This document shows, piece after piece, positions 1-7,698 of a DNA stretch of 42,196 nt. The translations under genes and the position numbers were made by a program. Where the stretch lies: the NCBI RefSeq assembly GCF_014904755.1, contig NZ_JACZFQ010000114.1, positions 1 through 42,196 on the forward strand, read 5' to 3'. This DNA is from Neoluteolibacter marinus (GTDB lineage: Bacteria > Verrucomicrobiota > Verrucomicrobiia > Verrucomicrobiales > Akkermansiaceae). Each line of letters starts with the position of its first letter. Positions within the stretch are counted from its first letter, which is position 1. The notes beneath the pieces were generated by a model. The model was not told the origin of the DNA. It ran no database searches and saw only the letters and a program-made list of their open reading frames with translations.

Positions 1-1
1 C

Positions 2-1711
2 GCCCCGACCGAACCCGTCCCGGCTTTGGCGGAGGATCCCGGTGCCGGGGAAGCGGACGAAGAGGATTTCGAGGATCCCGCCGAGAGCTCACGGGGGGGA
101 CTCGTCTTTTTCGGCCTGTTGGTCCTGATCGTCGTCGCGGTCGCCGGCTATTGGAAATACCAGGAGGACCAGCGGCTGCGGACCCGCGAGCGGGTGGCGT
201 TCCTCGAGAACCGCGGCGCCAAGATGATCGAGGCCCGCCGCTGGCCGGAGGCCGACGCCGCCTATACCGAGATCGAGCAGCTCCGGCCCGGAGCTGATGC
301 CGCCAAGATCGGCCGCCGCAGCATCGAGGCAGGCATGGAAGAGGAACAGCGCCAGTTTGTCGGCTACTGGTCCGGCGAGGCGATCGCCGCGTTCGATCTC
401 GGGCGCCTCGACGACGCCGCGGAAGCCGCCCGCACGGTGCTTGAGAAATATCCGCGGCAAAAGGAGATCTCCGAGCTGTTGCGCAAGATCGAGGAGGCCC
501 GCATCACCCAGGCCCGCGAGAATCTGCTCGGCGCCACCAAGGCGGCGCTCTTGAAGCGCCGCTGGGAAGAAGCGGAGAACCGCGCGAAGGAACTGCTCGC
601 CGCCTTCCCCGGCGACGCCGAGGGCGAGGCCATGCTCGCGGAGATCGCCGCCGGACGCGACAAGGAGGCCAAGGACCGGGCCCGCGCGCGCGAGCTGTTC
701 GCGGCCGCCAAGGTCCGCGACCAGGGCAAGTTCGATCCCGAGGCCGTCGAGTGGCTGCGCGAAGCCGTCGCGCTGGCCCCGGAGGACGAGGAAATCGCCG
801 CCCTTTACGACAAGATGGCCGCCTACACCCGGACCATCCACGTCCCGGGTGACTATGAGACCGTGCCGGAAGCCGTCGCCGCCGCCCGCGACCGCGACCG
901 GGTGGTCGTCGCCGAGGGCACCTGGACCGGCCCGGTGATCGCCGACAAGTCGATCCAGCTCGAAGGGGCCGGCCGCGACAAGACCATCATCGAGGTCGAA
1001 GCCGCCGTCAGCACCGCCGCGACCTTCGGCCGCAATGCCGGCGGCGCCCGCATCAGCGGGATCACCTTCCGCCACCGCGGCTTCGACGCCGGGCCCAACC
1101 GCTTTTCCGCCCTGCTGGTGCGTGGCGCCGAGATCACGATGAACGACTGCCGCGTCGCCGATTCCGCCGGCCACGGCATCGCGGTCGTCGACGACGGCCG
1201 CGTGGGAGCGTCCCGCTGCGTGTTCGAGAACAACGGCTGGGACGGCGTGGCGGTCCGCGGCGCCGGCAGCCGGGTCGAATTCTCCGAGTGCGAATCGACC
1301 GGGAACTTCGGCCATGGCTTCGACCTCTGGGACGGAGGATCCGCCGCGATCCACGGCAGCATCGCCCGCGACAACAGCGCCAACGGCATCCTCGTCGACA
1401 CCAACGCCGACGACGTGGTGATCGGCGACAACGACCTGCGCGGGAACCGCGAATACGGCATCGTCGTCAGCTCCGCCTCGTCGGGCCGGGTGCACGGCAA
1501 CGTTTGCCGCGAGAACCTGCTCGGCGGCATGGCGGTCGGCATTTCCGCCTCCCAGCTGAGCTACGACACCAACAAGCTGGAAAAGAACCACGGGCCCGGC
1601 CTGGTCCTCGAGCAGGGGCTCGACCGGCAGGCCTTCGCGTCGAACGTCGCCACCGGCAACCCGAACGGCAAGAATGTCGTCACCGGCGTGAATTTTTCCC
1701 GCGGTCAGTAA
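2..1711 (+). CDS. Membrane-anchored TPR / right-handed beta-helix protein, 5' end outside window
   Basis: The reading frame is open to the left edge, so this is probably the C-terminal part of a longer protein; a TTG at 26 is the first possible start inside the window. Counted from that codon, a very acidic linker (about 1-22) is followed by one transmembrane helix (about 25-43, rich in V, L, I and F). Helical TPR-like repeats rich in A, E, R and W follow (about 55-265). The C-terminal half (about 270-561) begins with a pectin-lyase/NosD-type opening (TIHVPGDYETVPEAV) and has repeated N-G-W-D-G and H-G-I-x-V turns typical of a parallel beta-helix. In related bacteria this layout often follows a cytoplasmic Ser/Thr kinase domain, which would lie upstream; that is inference. 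Its stop precedes purC by 44 bases. The domain reading is fairly sure; the function is unknown. Confidence 0.7.
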   Translation, partial: APTEPVPALAEDPGAGEADEEDFEDPAESSRGGLVFFGLLVLIVVAVAGYWKYQEDQRLRTRERVAFLENRGAKMIEARRWPEADAAYTEIEQLRPGADAAKIGRRSIEAGMEEEQRQFVGYWSGEAIAAFDLGRLDDAAEAARTVLEKYPRQKEISELLRKIEEARITQARENLLGATKAALLKRRWEEAENRAKELLAAFPGDAEGEAMLAEIAAGRDKEAKDRARARELFAAAKVRDQGKFDPEAVEWLREAVALAPEDEEIAALYDKMAAYTRTIHVPGDYETVPEAVAAARDRDRVVVAEGTWTGPVIADKSIQLEGAGRDKTIIEVEAAVSTAATFGRNAGGARISGITFRHRGFDAGPNRFSALLVRGAEITMNDCRVADSAGHGIAVVDDGRVGASRCVFENNGWDGVAVRGAGSRVEFSECESTGNFGHGFDLWDGGSAAIHGSIARDNSANGILVDTNADDVVIGDNDLRGNREYGIVVSSASSGRVHGNVCRENLLGGMAVGISASQLSYDTNKLEKNHGPGLVLEQGLDRQAFASNVATGNPNGKNVVTGVNFSRGQ

Positions 1712-1755
1712 GACGCCCGCTTGACCCCCGGGCGGCGCCTCCATACCTCTCCCCC

Positions 1756-2472
1756 ATGAACCCGCTCTACGAAGGAAAGGCCAAGCGTCTCTGGGCCACC
1801 GAGGACCCGAACATCCTTCGCATGGAGTTCAAGAACGACGCCACCGCCTTCAACGGCGAGAAGAAGGCGCAGTTCGAGGACAAGGGCCGGCTCAACAACG
1901 CGATCAGCACCCTGATCTACGGCTTCCTGGAAAAGGAAGGCGTGCCGACCCACTTCGTCCGCCAGATCGACGAGACCAATGTCGAGGTCCGCAAGGTGGA
2001 CATCCTGATGGTCGAGGTGATCATCCGCAACCTCGCGGCCGGCAGCTTCTGCAAGCGCACCGGCGTCGAGGAGGGCACCCCGTTCTCCCAACCGATCATT
2101 GAGTTCTGCATCAAGAGCGACGAGCTCGGCGACCCGCTGATCAACGACGACTACATCCGCGAGCTGAAGCTGGCCACCGCCGGTGACCTCGCCTTCCTGC
2201 GCGAATCCGCGCTCAAGGTGAACGACATCCTCGGCAAGTTCTTCGCCGAGTGCGGGCTCAAGCTGGTCGACTTCAAGCTCGAGTTCGGCCGCCTCGCTTC
2301 CGACCCCTCGACCATCGTCCTTGCCGACGAGATCAGCCCCGACGGTTGCCGCCTGTGGGACCTCAAGACCGGCGAGAAGATGGACAAGGACCGTTTCCGC
2401 CGCGACCTCGGCGGCGTGATGGAAGCCTACGCCGAAGTGCTGGAGCGGGTGAAAGCAGCGACCGCGGGCTGA
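1756..2472 (+). CDS. purC: Phosphoribosylaminoimidazole-succinocarboxamide synthase (SAICAR synthetase)
   Basis: This enzyme joins CAIR and aspartate with ATP to form SAICAR in cytoplasmic de novo purine synthesis (EC 6.3.2.6). The 238-residue product has the usual length of the monodomain bacterial enzyme. It starts with the characteristic LYEGKAKR segment (residues 4-11), the glycine-rich nucleotide loop. The RNLAAGSFCKR block, the EEGTPF segment and DPLIND are typical of the SAICAR synthase fold, as is LADEISPDGCRLWD near the C terminus. The ATG at 1756 gives the canonical N terminus MNPLYEGKAK. It stands alone, with no other pur genes nearby, and no riboswitch fits in the 44-base gap upstream. 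The identification is secure. Confidence 0.97.
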   Translation: MNPLYEGKAKRLWATEDPNILRMEFKNDATAFNGEKKAQFEDKGRLNNAISTLIYGFLEKEGVPTHFVRQIDETNVEVRKVDILMVEVIIRNLAAGSFCKRTGVEEGTPFSQPIIEFCIKSDELGDPLINDDYIRELKLATAGDLAFLRESALKVNDILGKFFAECGLKLVDFKLEFGRLASDPSTIVLADEISPDGCRLWDLKTGEKMDKDRFRRDLGGVMEAYAEVLERVKAATAG

Positions 2473-2484
2473 TTCCCGTCTTCC

Positions 2485-2994
2485 ATGCGGTTCCTCTCCA
2501 TCATCGTCATGTCGGTCCTGGCGGCTGTCATCTATGGAATCGTACATGATCAGATCACGGCGAGAATCTGCGTCGAATATTTCACGATCGGTCACGCCCG
2601 CCTGATCGACAGTGATTCGCCGACGCTGCTCGGATTTTTCTGGGGGATCGTCGCCACCTGGTGGGTGGGACTACCACTCGGTTTCGGCCTTGCCGTGGCT
2701 GCACGCTGCGGTCGTCCCCCGAAACTCCAGGCACGCGATCTCGTGCAACCACTGATCCGGCTTCTCGTCGTGATGTTCGTGCTTGCAGCGATTGCCGGCA
2801 CCATCGGCTTCGTCACCTCAAGCTCGGGGATGATCCGTTTGGTCGGGCCGTTGGCTGAGCTAGTCCCCGCGGAACGTCATGTCGCGTTTTTGACATGTGG
2901 ATGGGCGCACTCCGCGTCCTACCTCGCCGGACTCGTCGGTGGTGTGGTCCTGTGGATCGTCACCTGGCGCAGGCGCGGAAAGTTGGCCGTCTGA
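2485..2994 (+). CDS. Hypothetical four-helix membrane protein
   Basis: I do not recognise this 169-residue protein. It has four hydrophobic stretches that look like membrane helices, at about residues 4-22, 47-75, 91-110 and 140-163, with short polar loops and a basic C-terminal tail (WRRRGKLAV) that should lie in the cytoplasm. It begins 12 bases after purC and could be co-transcribed, but its less GC-rich codon use differs from purC. It ends 9 bases before the convergent CPBP protease. No catalytic motif is visible. The four-helix layout and full-length uninterrupted frame support a real gene; no function is proposed. Confidence 0.6.
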   Translation: MRFLSIIVMSVLAAVIYGIVHDQITARICVEYFTIGHARLIDSDSPTLLGFFWGIVATWWVGLPLGFGLAVAARCGRPPKLQARDLVQPLIRLLVVMFVLAAIAGTIGFVTSSSGMIRLVGPLAELVPAERHVAFLTCGWAHSASYLAGLVGGVVLWIVTWRRRGKLAV

Positions 2995-3003
2995 AACTCT
3001 TCG

Positions 3004-3786
3004 CTACCACAGGCCGTACTTCCCGTAAGTCATCGCGAAGAGGCCCATCAGCAGGTTTGCCACCGCGTGCATGACCACGCAGGCGCCGAGGTTCTTGCTC
3101 CAGATGCAGAGCAGGTAGGTCAGCGAGCCGTAGACAAAGGCCCCGGCATAATCGACGGGCGCGTGGGCGACCATGAACAGCCCGGTCACGATCCCGTAGC
3201 TCTTCCACTTTGCCTCCCCGAAGGGCCGCTTCCAGTAGTTCCCTTCCCAGTCGCTCGCCAGACGCATCGCGAACGAGCGCCAGAAGATCTCCTCCACCAG
3301 GGCAACCACCACGACCGCCCGTACGAAACGGAGGATCAAGGCCGCCCAGAATGCCGGCGTGCCAGCCCCGAAGGCTTCGGCCGGATTGAAGCCCTTGGTC
3401 CGGGCGGCCAAGCCGAGCCACTTCTGCCAGCCCGTCGTTTCGCCGCTGAGTCCGAGCCGGTCGTACATCACCGTCGGCAGCAGCCAGAAGCCGATCCCCA
3501 CCGCTCCGAAGACCACCCCGGCGGCCGACCATTTCCACGACCACCGGAACTCGTAGTACTTCCAGAACTTCGCCAGCACCGCCAGGCAGGCCACCGTCTG
3601 TAGCGGATAGACCCATTGTTCCGGCCAGTGCCGCCACCAGGGAGCCGCCGGGTGTTCCCAGGTCAGCAGGGTGCCGAACAGCTGAAGCAGCAGCAGGAAA
3701 CCCATGAACACCGCGAACGGGATCACCTGGGCACGCACCCAGGCATCCGTGTCACGGAGACGAAGGTCGGCGGCTCGATCGGACAT
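3004..3786 (-). CDS. CPBP family intramembrane protease (CAAX protease-related)
   Basis: This 260-residue multi-pass membrane protein belongs to the CPBP/Abi (CAAX prenyl protease 2-like) family. The family motifs are visible: EExxxR as EEIFWR (E165, E166, R170), a second histidine in FMVAHAP (about 208) and HxxxN as HAVAN (about 240-244). These residues form the intramembrane glutamate-type active site. Several hydrophobic helices lie before and after the motifs. A related subgroup accompanies exosortase systems, and this window encodes a PEP-CTERM protein, so a link to protein sorting is possible but unproven. The ATG at 3786 is preferred to the GTG one codon upstream. It is convergent with the small membrane protein and 26 bases downstream of the aminotransferase on the same strand. 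Confidence 0.85.
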   Translation of the reverse strand: MSDRAADLRLRDTDAWVRAQVIPFAVFMGFLLLLQLFGTLLTWEHPAAPWWRHWPEQWVYPLQTVACLAVLAKFWKYYEFRWSWKWSAAGVVFGAVGIGFWLLPTVMYDRLGLSGETTGWQKWLGLAARTKGFNPAEAFGAGTPAFWAALILRFVRAVVVVALVEEIFWRSFAMRLASDWEGNYWKRPFGEAKWKSYGIVTGLFMVAHAPVDYAGAFVYGSLTYLLCIWSKNLGACVVMHAVANLLMGLFAMTYGKYGLW

Positions 3787-3815
3787 CACTTGAATCGGTC
3801 TGCCGCCTATTCGGT

Positions 3816-4982
3816 TCAGAGCCGCCCGACGAAGCGCTCCATCTTGTCCATCGCCAGCTTCAGGTCATCGAAGCCGGTGGCGTAGCAGCAGCGCAGGAAC
3901 CCTTCGCCGGACTCGCCGAAGGCGTTCCCCGGCACCGCCGCGACGTTCTCTTCCTGCAGCAGCTTCATCGCGAACTCCTTCGAGCTCAGGCCGGTCTTGC
4001 GGATGTCCGGGAAGACGTAGAAGGCCCCGCCCGGCGAGTGGCAGTCGAGCCCCATCTGGTTGAGGCGCTTGACCAGGAAATCGCGGCGCTGGTGATAAGC
4101 ATCGCGCATCTTGGCGACCTCCGGCGCCCCGTTCTCGAGGGCCTCGATCGCCGCCATCTGGCTCATGATCGGCGCGCACAGCATCGAGTACTGGTGAATC
4201 TTCATCATCGCCTCGGTGACCGCCACCGGCGCGCAGGCGTAGCCGAGCCGGAAGCCGGTCATCGCGAAAGCCTTCGAGAAGCCGTGCAGCAGCACGCAGC
4301 GCTCCTTCATGCCCGGCAGCGAGGCGATCGAAACGTGCTCCTCGCCGTCGTAGCGAAGCTCGCTGTAGATCTCATCGGTCAGCACCATCAGGTCGTGCTC
4401 GATGCAGAGCCTGGCGATGCCCTCGAGGTCCTCGCGGTTGGCGGTGGCGCCGGTCGGGTTGGTCGGGAAATTGAGCATCAACACCCGGCTCTGCGGGGTG
4501 ATCACCTTGGCGAGTTCCTCGGGCTTGAGCGAGAAGCCGTCGCGCTTGCGGGTGTGGACCCCGACCGCCTTGCCGTAGGCCATGGCGATGCTCGGCGAGT
4601 AGGAAACGTAGCAGGGCTCGTGGTAGATGACTTCCTCGCCCGGGTTGATCAGCGCGCGCAGAGCGATGTCGATCGCCTCGGACACCCCGACGGTGACCAG
4701 CACTTCGGTCAGCGGCTCGTAGTCGACGTGGAAGAAGTCGGAAACGTAGCGGGCGATCGATTTCCGCAGCGCCGGCAGGCCGAGGTTCGACGTGTAGCTG
4801 GTGTGGCCTTTTTCCAAGGCGTAGATGGCGGCTTCGCGGATGTGCCAGGGGGTCGTGAAATCCGGCTCGCCGACGCCGAGGGAGATCACGTCCTCCCGGC
4901 CTTGGACGAGCTCGAAGAAATCGCGGATTCCCGAACGGGGAATCGCCGCGATCTGACGGGCAATTTTCTGCGAATAATCCAT
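3816..4982 (-). CDS. PLP-dependent class I/II aminotransferase (aspartate/alanine type)
   Basis: A 388-residue fold-type I pyridoxal-phosphate aminotransferase acting on amino acid/2-oxo acid pairs in the cytoplasm. The Schiff-base lysine is K237 in SKAFAMTGFRLGY. NFPTNPTG (about 171-178) carries the conserved cofactor- and substrate-binding asparagine, and LTDEIYSEL holds the ring-nitrogen aspartate. The N terminus IISLGVGEPDF-like segment (here VISLGVGEPDF) and the C-terminal arginine region (GFLRCCYATG) fit the Iγ-like subgroup that includes PatA/AspC-like enzymes. Length is normal. The amino-donor specificity cannot be assigned. It precedes the CPBP protease on the same strand with a 29-base gap. 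The nearest upstream gene ends about 106 bases away on the same strand, so it may have its own promoter. Confidence 0.93.
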   Translation of the reverse strand: MDYSQKIARQIAAIPRSGIRDFFELVQGREDVISLGVGEPDFTTPWHIREAAIYALEKGHTSYTSNLGLPALRKSIARYVSDFFHVDYEPLTEVLVTVGVSEAIDIALRALINPGEEVIYHEPCYVSYSPSIAMAYGKAVGVHTRKRDGFSLKPEELAKVITPQSRVLMLNFPTNPTGATANREDLEGIARLCIEHDLMVLTDEIYSELRYDGEEHVSIASLPGMKERCVLLHGFSKAFAMTGFRLGYACAPVAVTEAMMKIHQYSMLCAPIMSQMAAIEALENGAPEVAKMRDAYHQRRDFLVKRLNQMGLDCHSPGGAFYVFPDIRKTGLSSKEFAMKLLQEENVAAVPGNAFGESGEGFLRCCYATGFDDLKLAMDKMERFVGRL

Positions 4983-5088
4983 ACGTGGTCCCGGTCCTCG
5001 CCGGGCGGCGCATTTGAGGGAGGAAAGGGCCCGCCGTCAACGGTGGGAATGGGGATTCGCCCGCCGCCATCGCGGACTCCCGGCGCGA

Positions 5089-5490
5089 TCAATCCGCCGC
5101 CAGTTCAACGAGTTGCGGGCACCCGATCCCCTGGCGTTCGAGGCTCGATGGCACGATCACGTCCAAATTCCGGCGGATCACCTCCGGCGACTCTCCGGCG
5201 AGGAGGCGGGTGAAACGCTCGTCCCCGGCCTGGAACAGGGCGAGCAGCAAGCGGTGCCGGTGCGCGAAGGCGAGTTCCCCGTCCAGATCCGGGTTCATCG
5301 ACGCCCGGAACAGGTTCCGAAGCTCGGAATCCGACGGGATGCGCGACCGGTCGTGCCCGGGAATCGGGAGTGCCGCCAAGGCCCCGGCTTCCCGGGATTG
5401 GAGCCCCGGACGGTTGGTCGCGAGGGAACAGCCCCCGGCCAGGATGCCCGCCGAGCCGATCGTGACGACGCGAAGGAATCCCGGCTTCAA
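5089..5490 (-). CDS. Small predicted lipoprotein, unknown function
   Basis: A TTG start at 5490 overlaps the TGA stop of the Tm-1-like gene (TTGA), suggesting translational coupling. It gives a 133-residue protein beginning with a classic lipoprotein signal: basic n-region (MKPGFLR), hydrophobic core and the lipobox LAGGC, with the acylated cysteine at residue 21. The mature part is charged and helical and I cannot link it to a named family; RASMNPDLDGELAFAHRHR and the following LLLALFQAGDERF segment look like helical pairs. No ATG is available in frame near this point, so the start rests on the signal peptide and overlap. Its place as last gene of the PEP-hydrolase/Tm-1 operon hints at a related envelope role, but this is inference. 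Confidence 0.6.
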   Translation of the reverse strand: MKPGFLRVVTIGSAGILAGGCSLATNRPGLQSREAGALAALPIPGHDRSRIPSDSELRNLFRASMNPDLDGELAFAHRHRLLLALFQAGDERFTRLLAGESPEVIRRNLDVIVPSSLERQGIGCPQLVELAAD

Positions 5491-6695
5491 GCGGTGGTCG
5501 CCCCCATCAGTTCCAACAGCTTCTCCGCGCAGGCTTTGGCGAAAACGGGGCTGTTGATGTCTTCGTCGAGCTCCACCACCGGGATCGTGGCATTCGCCTT
5601 GATCGCCGAAAACAGCGCCGCGTCCGCCGCCGGATCGTGGAAGGGCTGGCCTTCCGCGCTGATCACGCTGACCGCTTTCGTCGGCAGCATCACTGCGGCC
5701 GGCGCGGTGTAGGCGCTGACCTTCTCCCCGATCACCTTGCCGATCGCCGCGCATTCGTCCGGCGTGGTGCGCATCAGGGTGACCTGCGGGTTGTGGATGT
5801 AGAACGTGCGGCCGGAAAACTTCTCCGGCACCGTTTCATTGGCGCCGAAGTTCACCATGTCGAGGCATCCCGGGCCGACGACTGCGGGCACCTTGCCCTT
5901 GCCTGCGGCATCGAGGCGATCCGGTCCGGCGCCGAGGATGCCGCCGACCACTTCGTCCGCCCACTCGGTGGTGGTCAGGTCGAGCACGCCGGCGACCAGG
6001 CCGCAGGCAATCAGGTCCTCCATCGCCCGCCCGCCGGAGCCGGTGGCATGGAACACCAGCACTTCATAGCCGGCATCCTCGAGGATGGCCTTGGCGTGGT
6101 TGATGCAGTCGGTGGTGTTACCGAACATGCTGGCGACGATCAGCGGCTTGGCGTCCGCCTGGTCGACCTTGGCCTCGACCATCCCGCAGATGGCGCCGGC
6201 CGCGCGGGCGAAGACGCCGCGCGAGACGGAATTCAATCCGGCGACGTCGACAATGCTGGGCACCATGGTGATGTCCTTGGTGCCGAGATACTGTGCGGTA
6301 TTCCCCGAGGCGAGGGTGGAAACCATCACCTTGGGCAGGCCAAGCGGCAGCGCGCGCATCGCGGCGGTGCCGATGGCGGTACCACCGCCGCCGCCGAGGG
6401 AGATCACCCCGGCGACCTTCCCCTCCTCCACCAGCCTGGCGAGGAAGACGGGGGCCGCCTGGCTCATCGCGACCACGCATTCACCGCGGTCATGGCGGGC
6501 CATCAGCGGGGCGAGGTCGATCCCCGACGCCGCCGCGACCTCCTCGCGGGTGACATCGGGCTCGACCGTCGGCGGCCCGCCGCTGCCGACATCGATCAGC
6601 AGCGGCGTGTGACCGCATTCGCGGATGCGGTCGGCGACGAAGGCGTGTTCGGCGCCTTTCGAATCAAGGGTTCCGAGAACGGCAATCGTCGCCAT
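5487..6695 (-). CDS. Tm-1-like ATP-binding domain protein (UPF0261)
   Basis: This 402-residue protein matches the UPF0261 family, known from the N-terminal half of the tomato virus-resistance protein Tm-1. The start IAVLGTLDSKG..H is the family signature, followed by LLIDVGSGG, the glycine-rich ISLGGGGGTAIGTAAMRALPLGLPK region, MVSTLASGNTAQYLGTKDI, and FHATGSGGRAMEDLI. The fold has two Rossmann-like lobes that bind nucleotide in characterised members. The bacterial enzymatic role is not established. The gap to the upstream PEP-hydrolase-family gene is 11 bases, and it overlaps the lipoprotein gene downstream, so it is the middle gene of a three-gene operon. The open frame continues upstream of 6695, but the family N terminus fixes the ATG. 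Confidence 0.93.
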   Translation of the reverse strand: MATIAVLGTLDSKGAEHAFVADRIRECGHTPLLIDVGSGGPPTVEPDVTREEVAAASGIDLAPLMARHDRGECVVAMSQAAPVFLARLVEEGKVAGVISLGGGGGTAIGTAAMRALPLGLPKVMVSTLASGNTAQYLGTKDITMVPSIVDVAGLNSVSRGVFARAAGAICGMVEAKVDQADAKPLIVASMFGNTTDCINHAKAILEDAGYEVLVFHATGSGGRAMEDLIACGLVAGVLDLTTTEWADEVVGGILGAGPDRLDAAGKGKVPAVVGPGCLDMVNFGANETVPEKFSGRTFYIHNPQVTLMRTTPDECAAIGKVIGEKVSAYTAPAAVMLPTKAVSVISAEGQPFHDPAADAALFSAIKANATIPVVELDEDINSPVFAKACAEKLLELMGATTA

Positions 6696-6706
6696 GGGTC
6701 CTTGCC

Positions 6707-7564
6707 TCAGAGGCTGATCGACTTGAACTCCTTGGTGAGGCTGGTCAGCGACTCTTCCACACCCATGCGCTCGAGGCTCGAGGCACCGACGAAGCCGACG
6801 CAATCGGTCTCGCCGATCACCTTGGCGGCGTCTTCCGGCGTGTTGATCGGGCCACCGTGGCAGAGGTAGAAGATGTCGTCGCGCACGGTCTTGGCGGCGT
6901 CGATGATGTCCTGGGTGCGCTTGATCGTGTCCGACCAGCTCACCACCGCGTTGGTCACGCCGATCGAGCCGCCGACGGTGGTGCCGACGTGGGCGATGAT
7001 CGCGTCCGCACCGCTTTCGGCCATGCGCTTCGCCTCCTCGGGCGAGCCGACGTAGACGATCGAGAACATGTCCATCCGGCGGGCCAGGTTGACGGCGTCG
7101 TATTCCTTCTCGACGCTCATGCCGGTTTCCTCGAGCACGCCGCGGAAGTGGCCGTCGACGATGGTGTGGGTCGGGAAGTTGTTGATGCCGGAGAAGCCCA
7201 TGTCCTTCACCTTGCCGAGCCAGTGCCACATGCGGCGGCGCGGGTCGGTGGCGTGGACGCCGCAGATCACCGGGCATTCCTTCACGACCGGCAGCACCTC
7301 GTATTCGCCGATTTCCATGGCGATGGCGTTGGCGTCGCCGTAGGCCATCATGCCCGCGGTCGAGCCGTGCCCCATCATGCGGAAGCGGCCGGAATTGTAG
7401 ATGATGATCAGGTCCGCGCCGCCCTTTTCGATGAACTTGGCGGAGATGCCGGTGCCGGCACCGGCGGCGATGATGGCCTTGCCGGAGTCAACGGTGGACT
7501 GCAGGCGGGCGACGACTTCTTCACGAGTGTAGGGATTTCCGATCCCGGTCCATGGGTTAGGCAT
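6707..7564 (-). CDS. Phosphoenolpyruvate hydrolase family / TIM-barrel protein
   Basis: A 285-residue TIM-barrel protein of the PEP hydrolase-like family (the Tm-1 C-terminal domain family). Visible markers are IAAGAGTGISAKFIEKGGADLIIIYNSGRFRM-type strand/loop order near residues 34-65, GHGSTAGMMAYGDAN, the CGVHATDPRR segment, GFSGINNFPT, and GADAIIAHVGTTVGGSIG late in the barrel. The family relates to PEP mutase-like and phosphonopyruvate enzymes, but the actual substrate is unknown. The ATG at 7564 gives MPNPWTGIGNPYTREEV, the expected N terminus. It is the first gene of the operon with the Tm-1-like gene and faces AraC regulator 1 across a 134-base divergent promoter region, so that regulator is the obvious candidate controller. 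Confidence 0.9.
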   Translation of the reverse strand: MPNPWTGIGNPYTREEVVARLQSTVDSGKAIIAAGAGTGISAKFIEKGGADLIIIYNSGRFRMMGHGSTAGMMAYGDANAIAMEIGEYEVLPVVKECPVICGVHATDPRRRMWHWLGKVKDMGFSGINNFPTHTIVDGHFRGVLEETGMSVEKEYDAVNLARRMDMFSIVYVGSPEEAKRMAESGADAIIAHVGTTVGGSIGVTNAVVSWSDTIKRTQDIIDAAKTVRDDIFYLCHGGPINTPEDAAKVIGETDCVGFVGASSLERMGVEESLTSLTKEFKSISL

Positions 7565-7698
7565 CCCGCAGTGTATGCCGGGGTGCCCCCTCCCCGTCCA
7601 GCGCCGATGCCGTGCGGCGTCCACCACCGGCTATTCGACATCCACATCGCGGCCTCGACGCGGCGCATCCGTTTGGCCAGCCTTGCCCGCACCCGTTC
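7565..7698. promoter_or_regulatory. Divergent promoter region between AraC regulator 1 and PEP-hydrolase/Tm-1 operon
   Basis: The 134 bases between the two divergent start codons must hold promoters for both the AraC regulator (+) and the three-gene operon (-). No convincing -35/-10 pair or repeat could be picked out by eye in this GC-rich stretch. The call rests on gene arrangement and on AraC-family regulators commonly acting on their divergent neighbours. Confidence 0.45.

Noticed and set aside
89-1744. Long minus-strand open frame across the TPR/beta-helix gene
   Set aside because: It is a shadow of the + strand gene: high-GC third positions keep the opposite frame open, and the translation is low-complexity A, G, V and D without domains.
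1288-1755. Extension of purC upstream to 1288
   Set aside because: The extra residues are an arginine-rich shadow of the preceding gene; the purC signature begins at the ATG at 1756.
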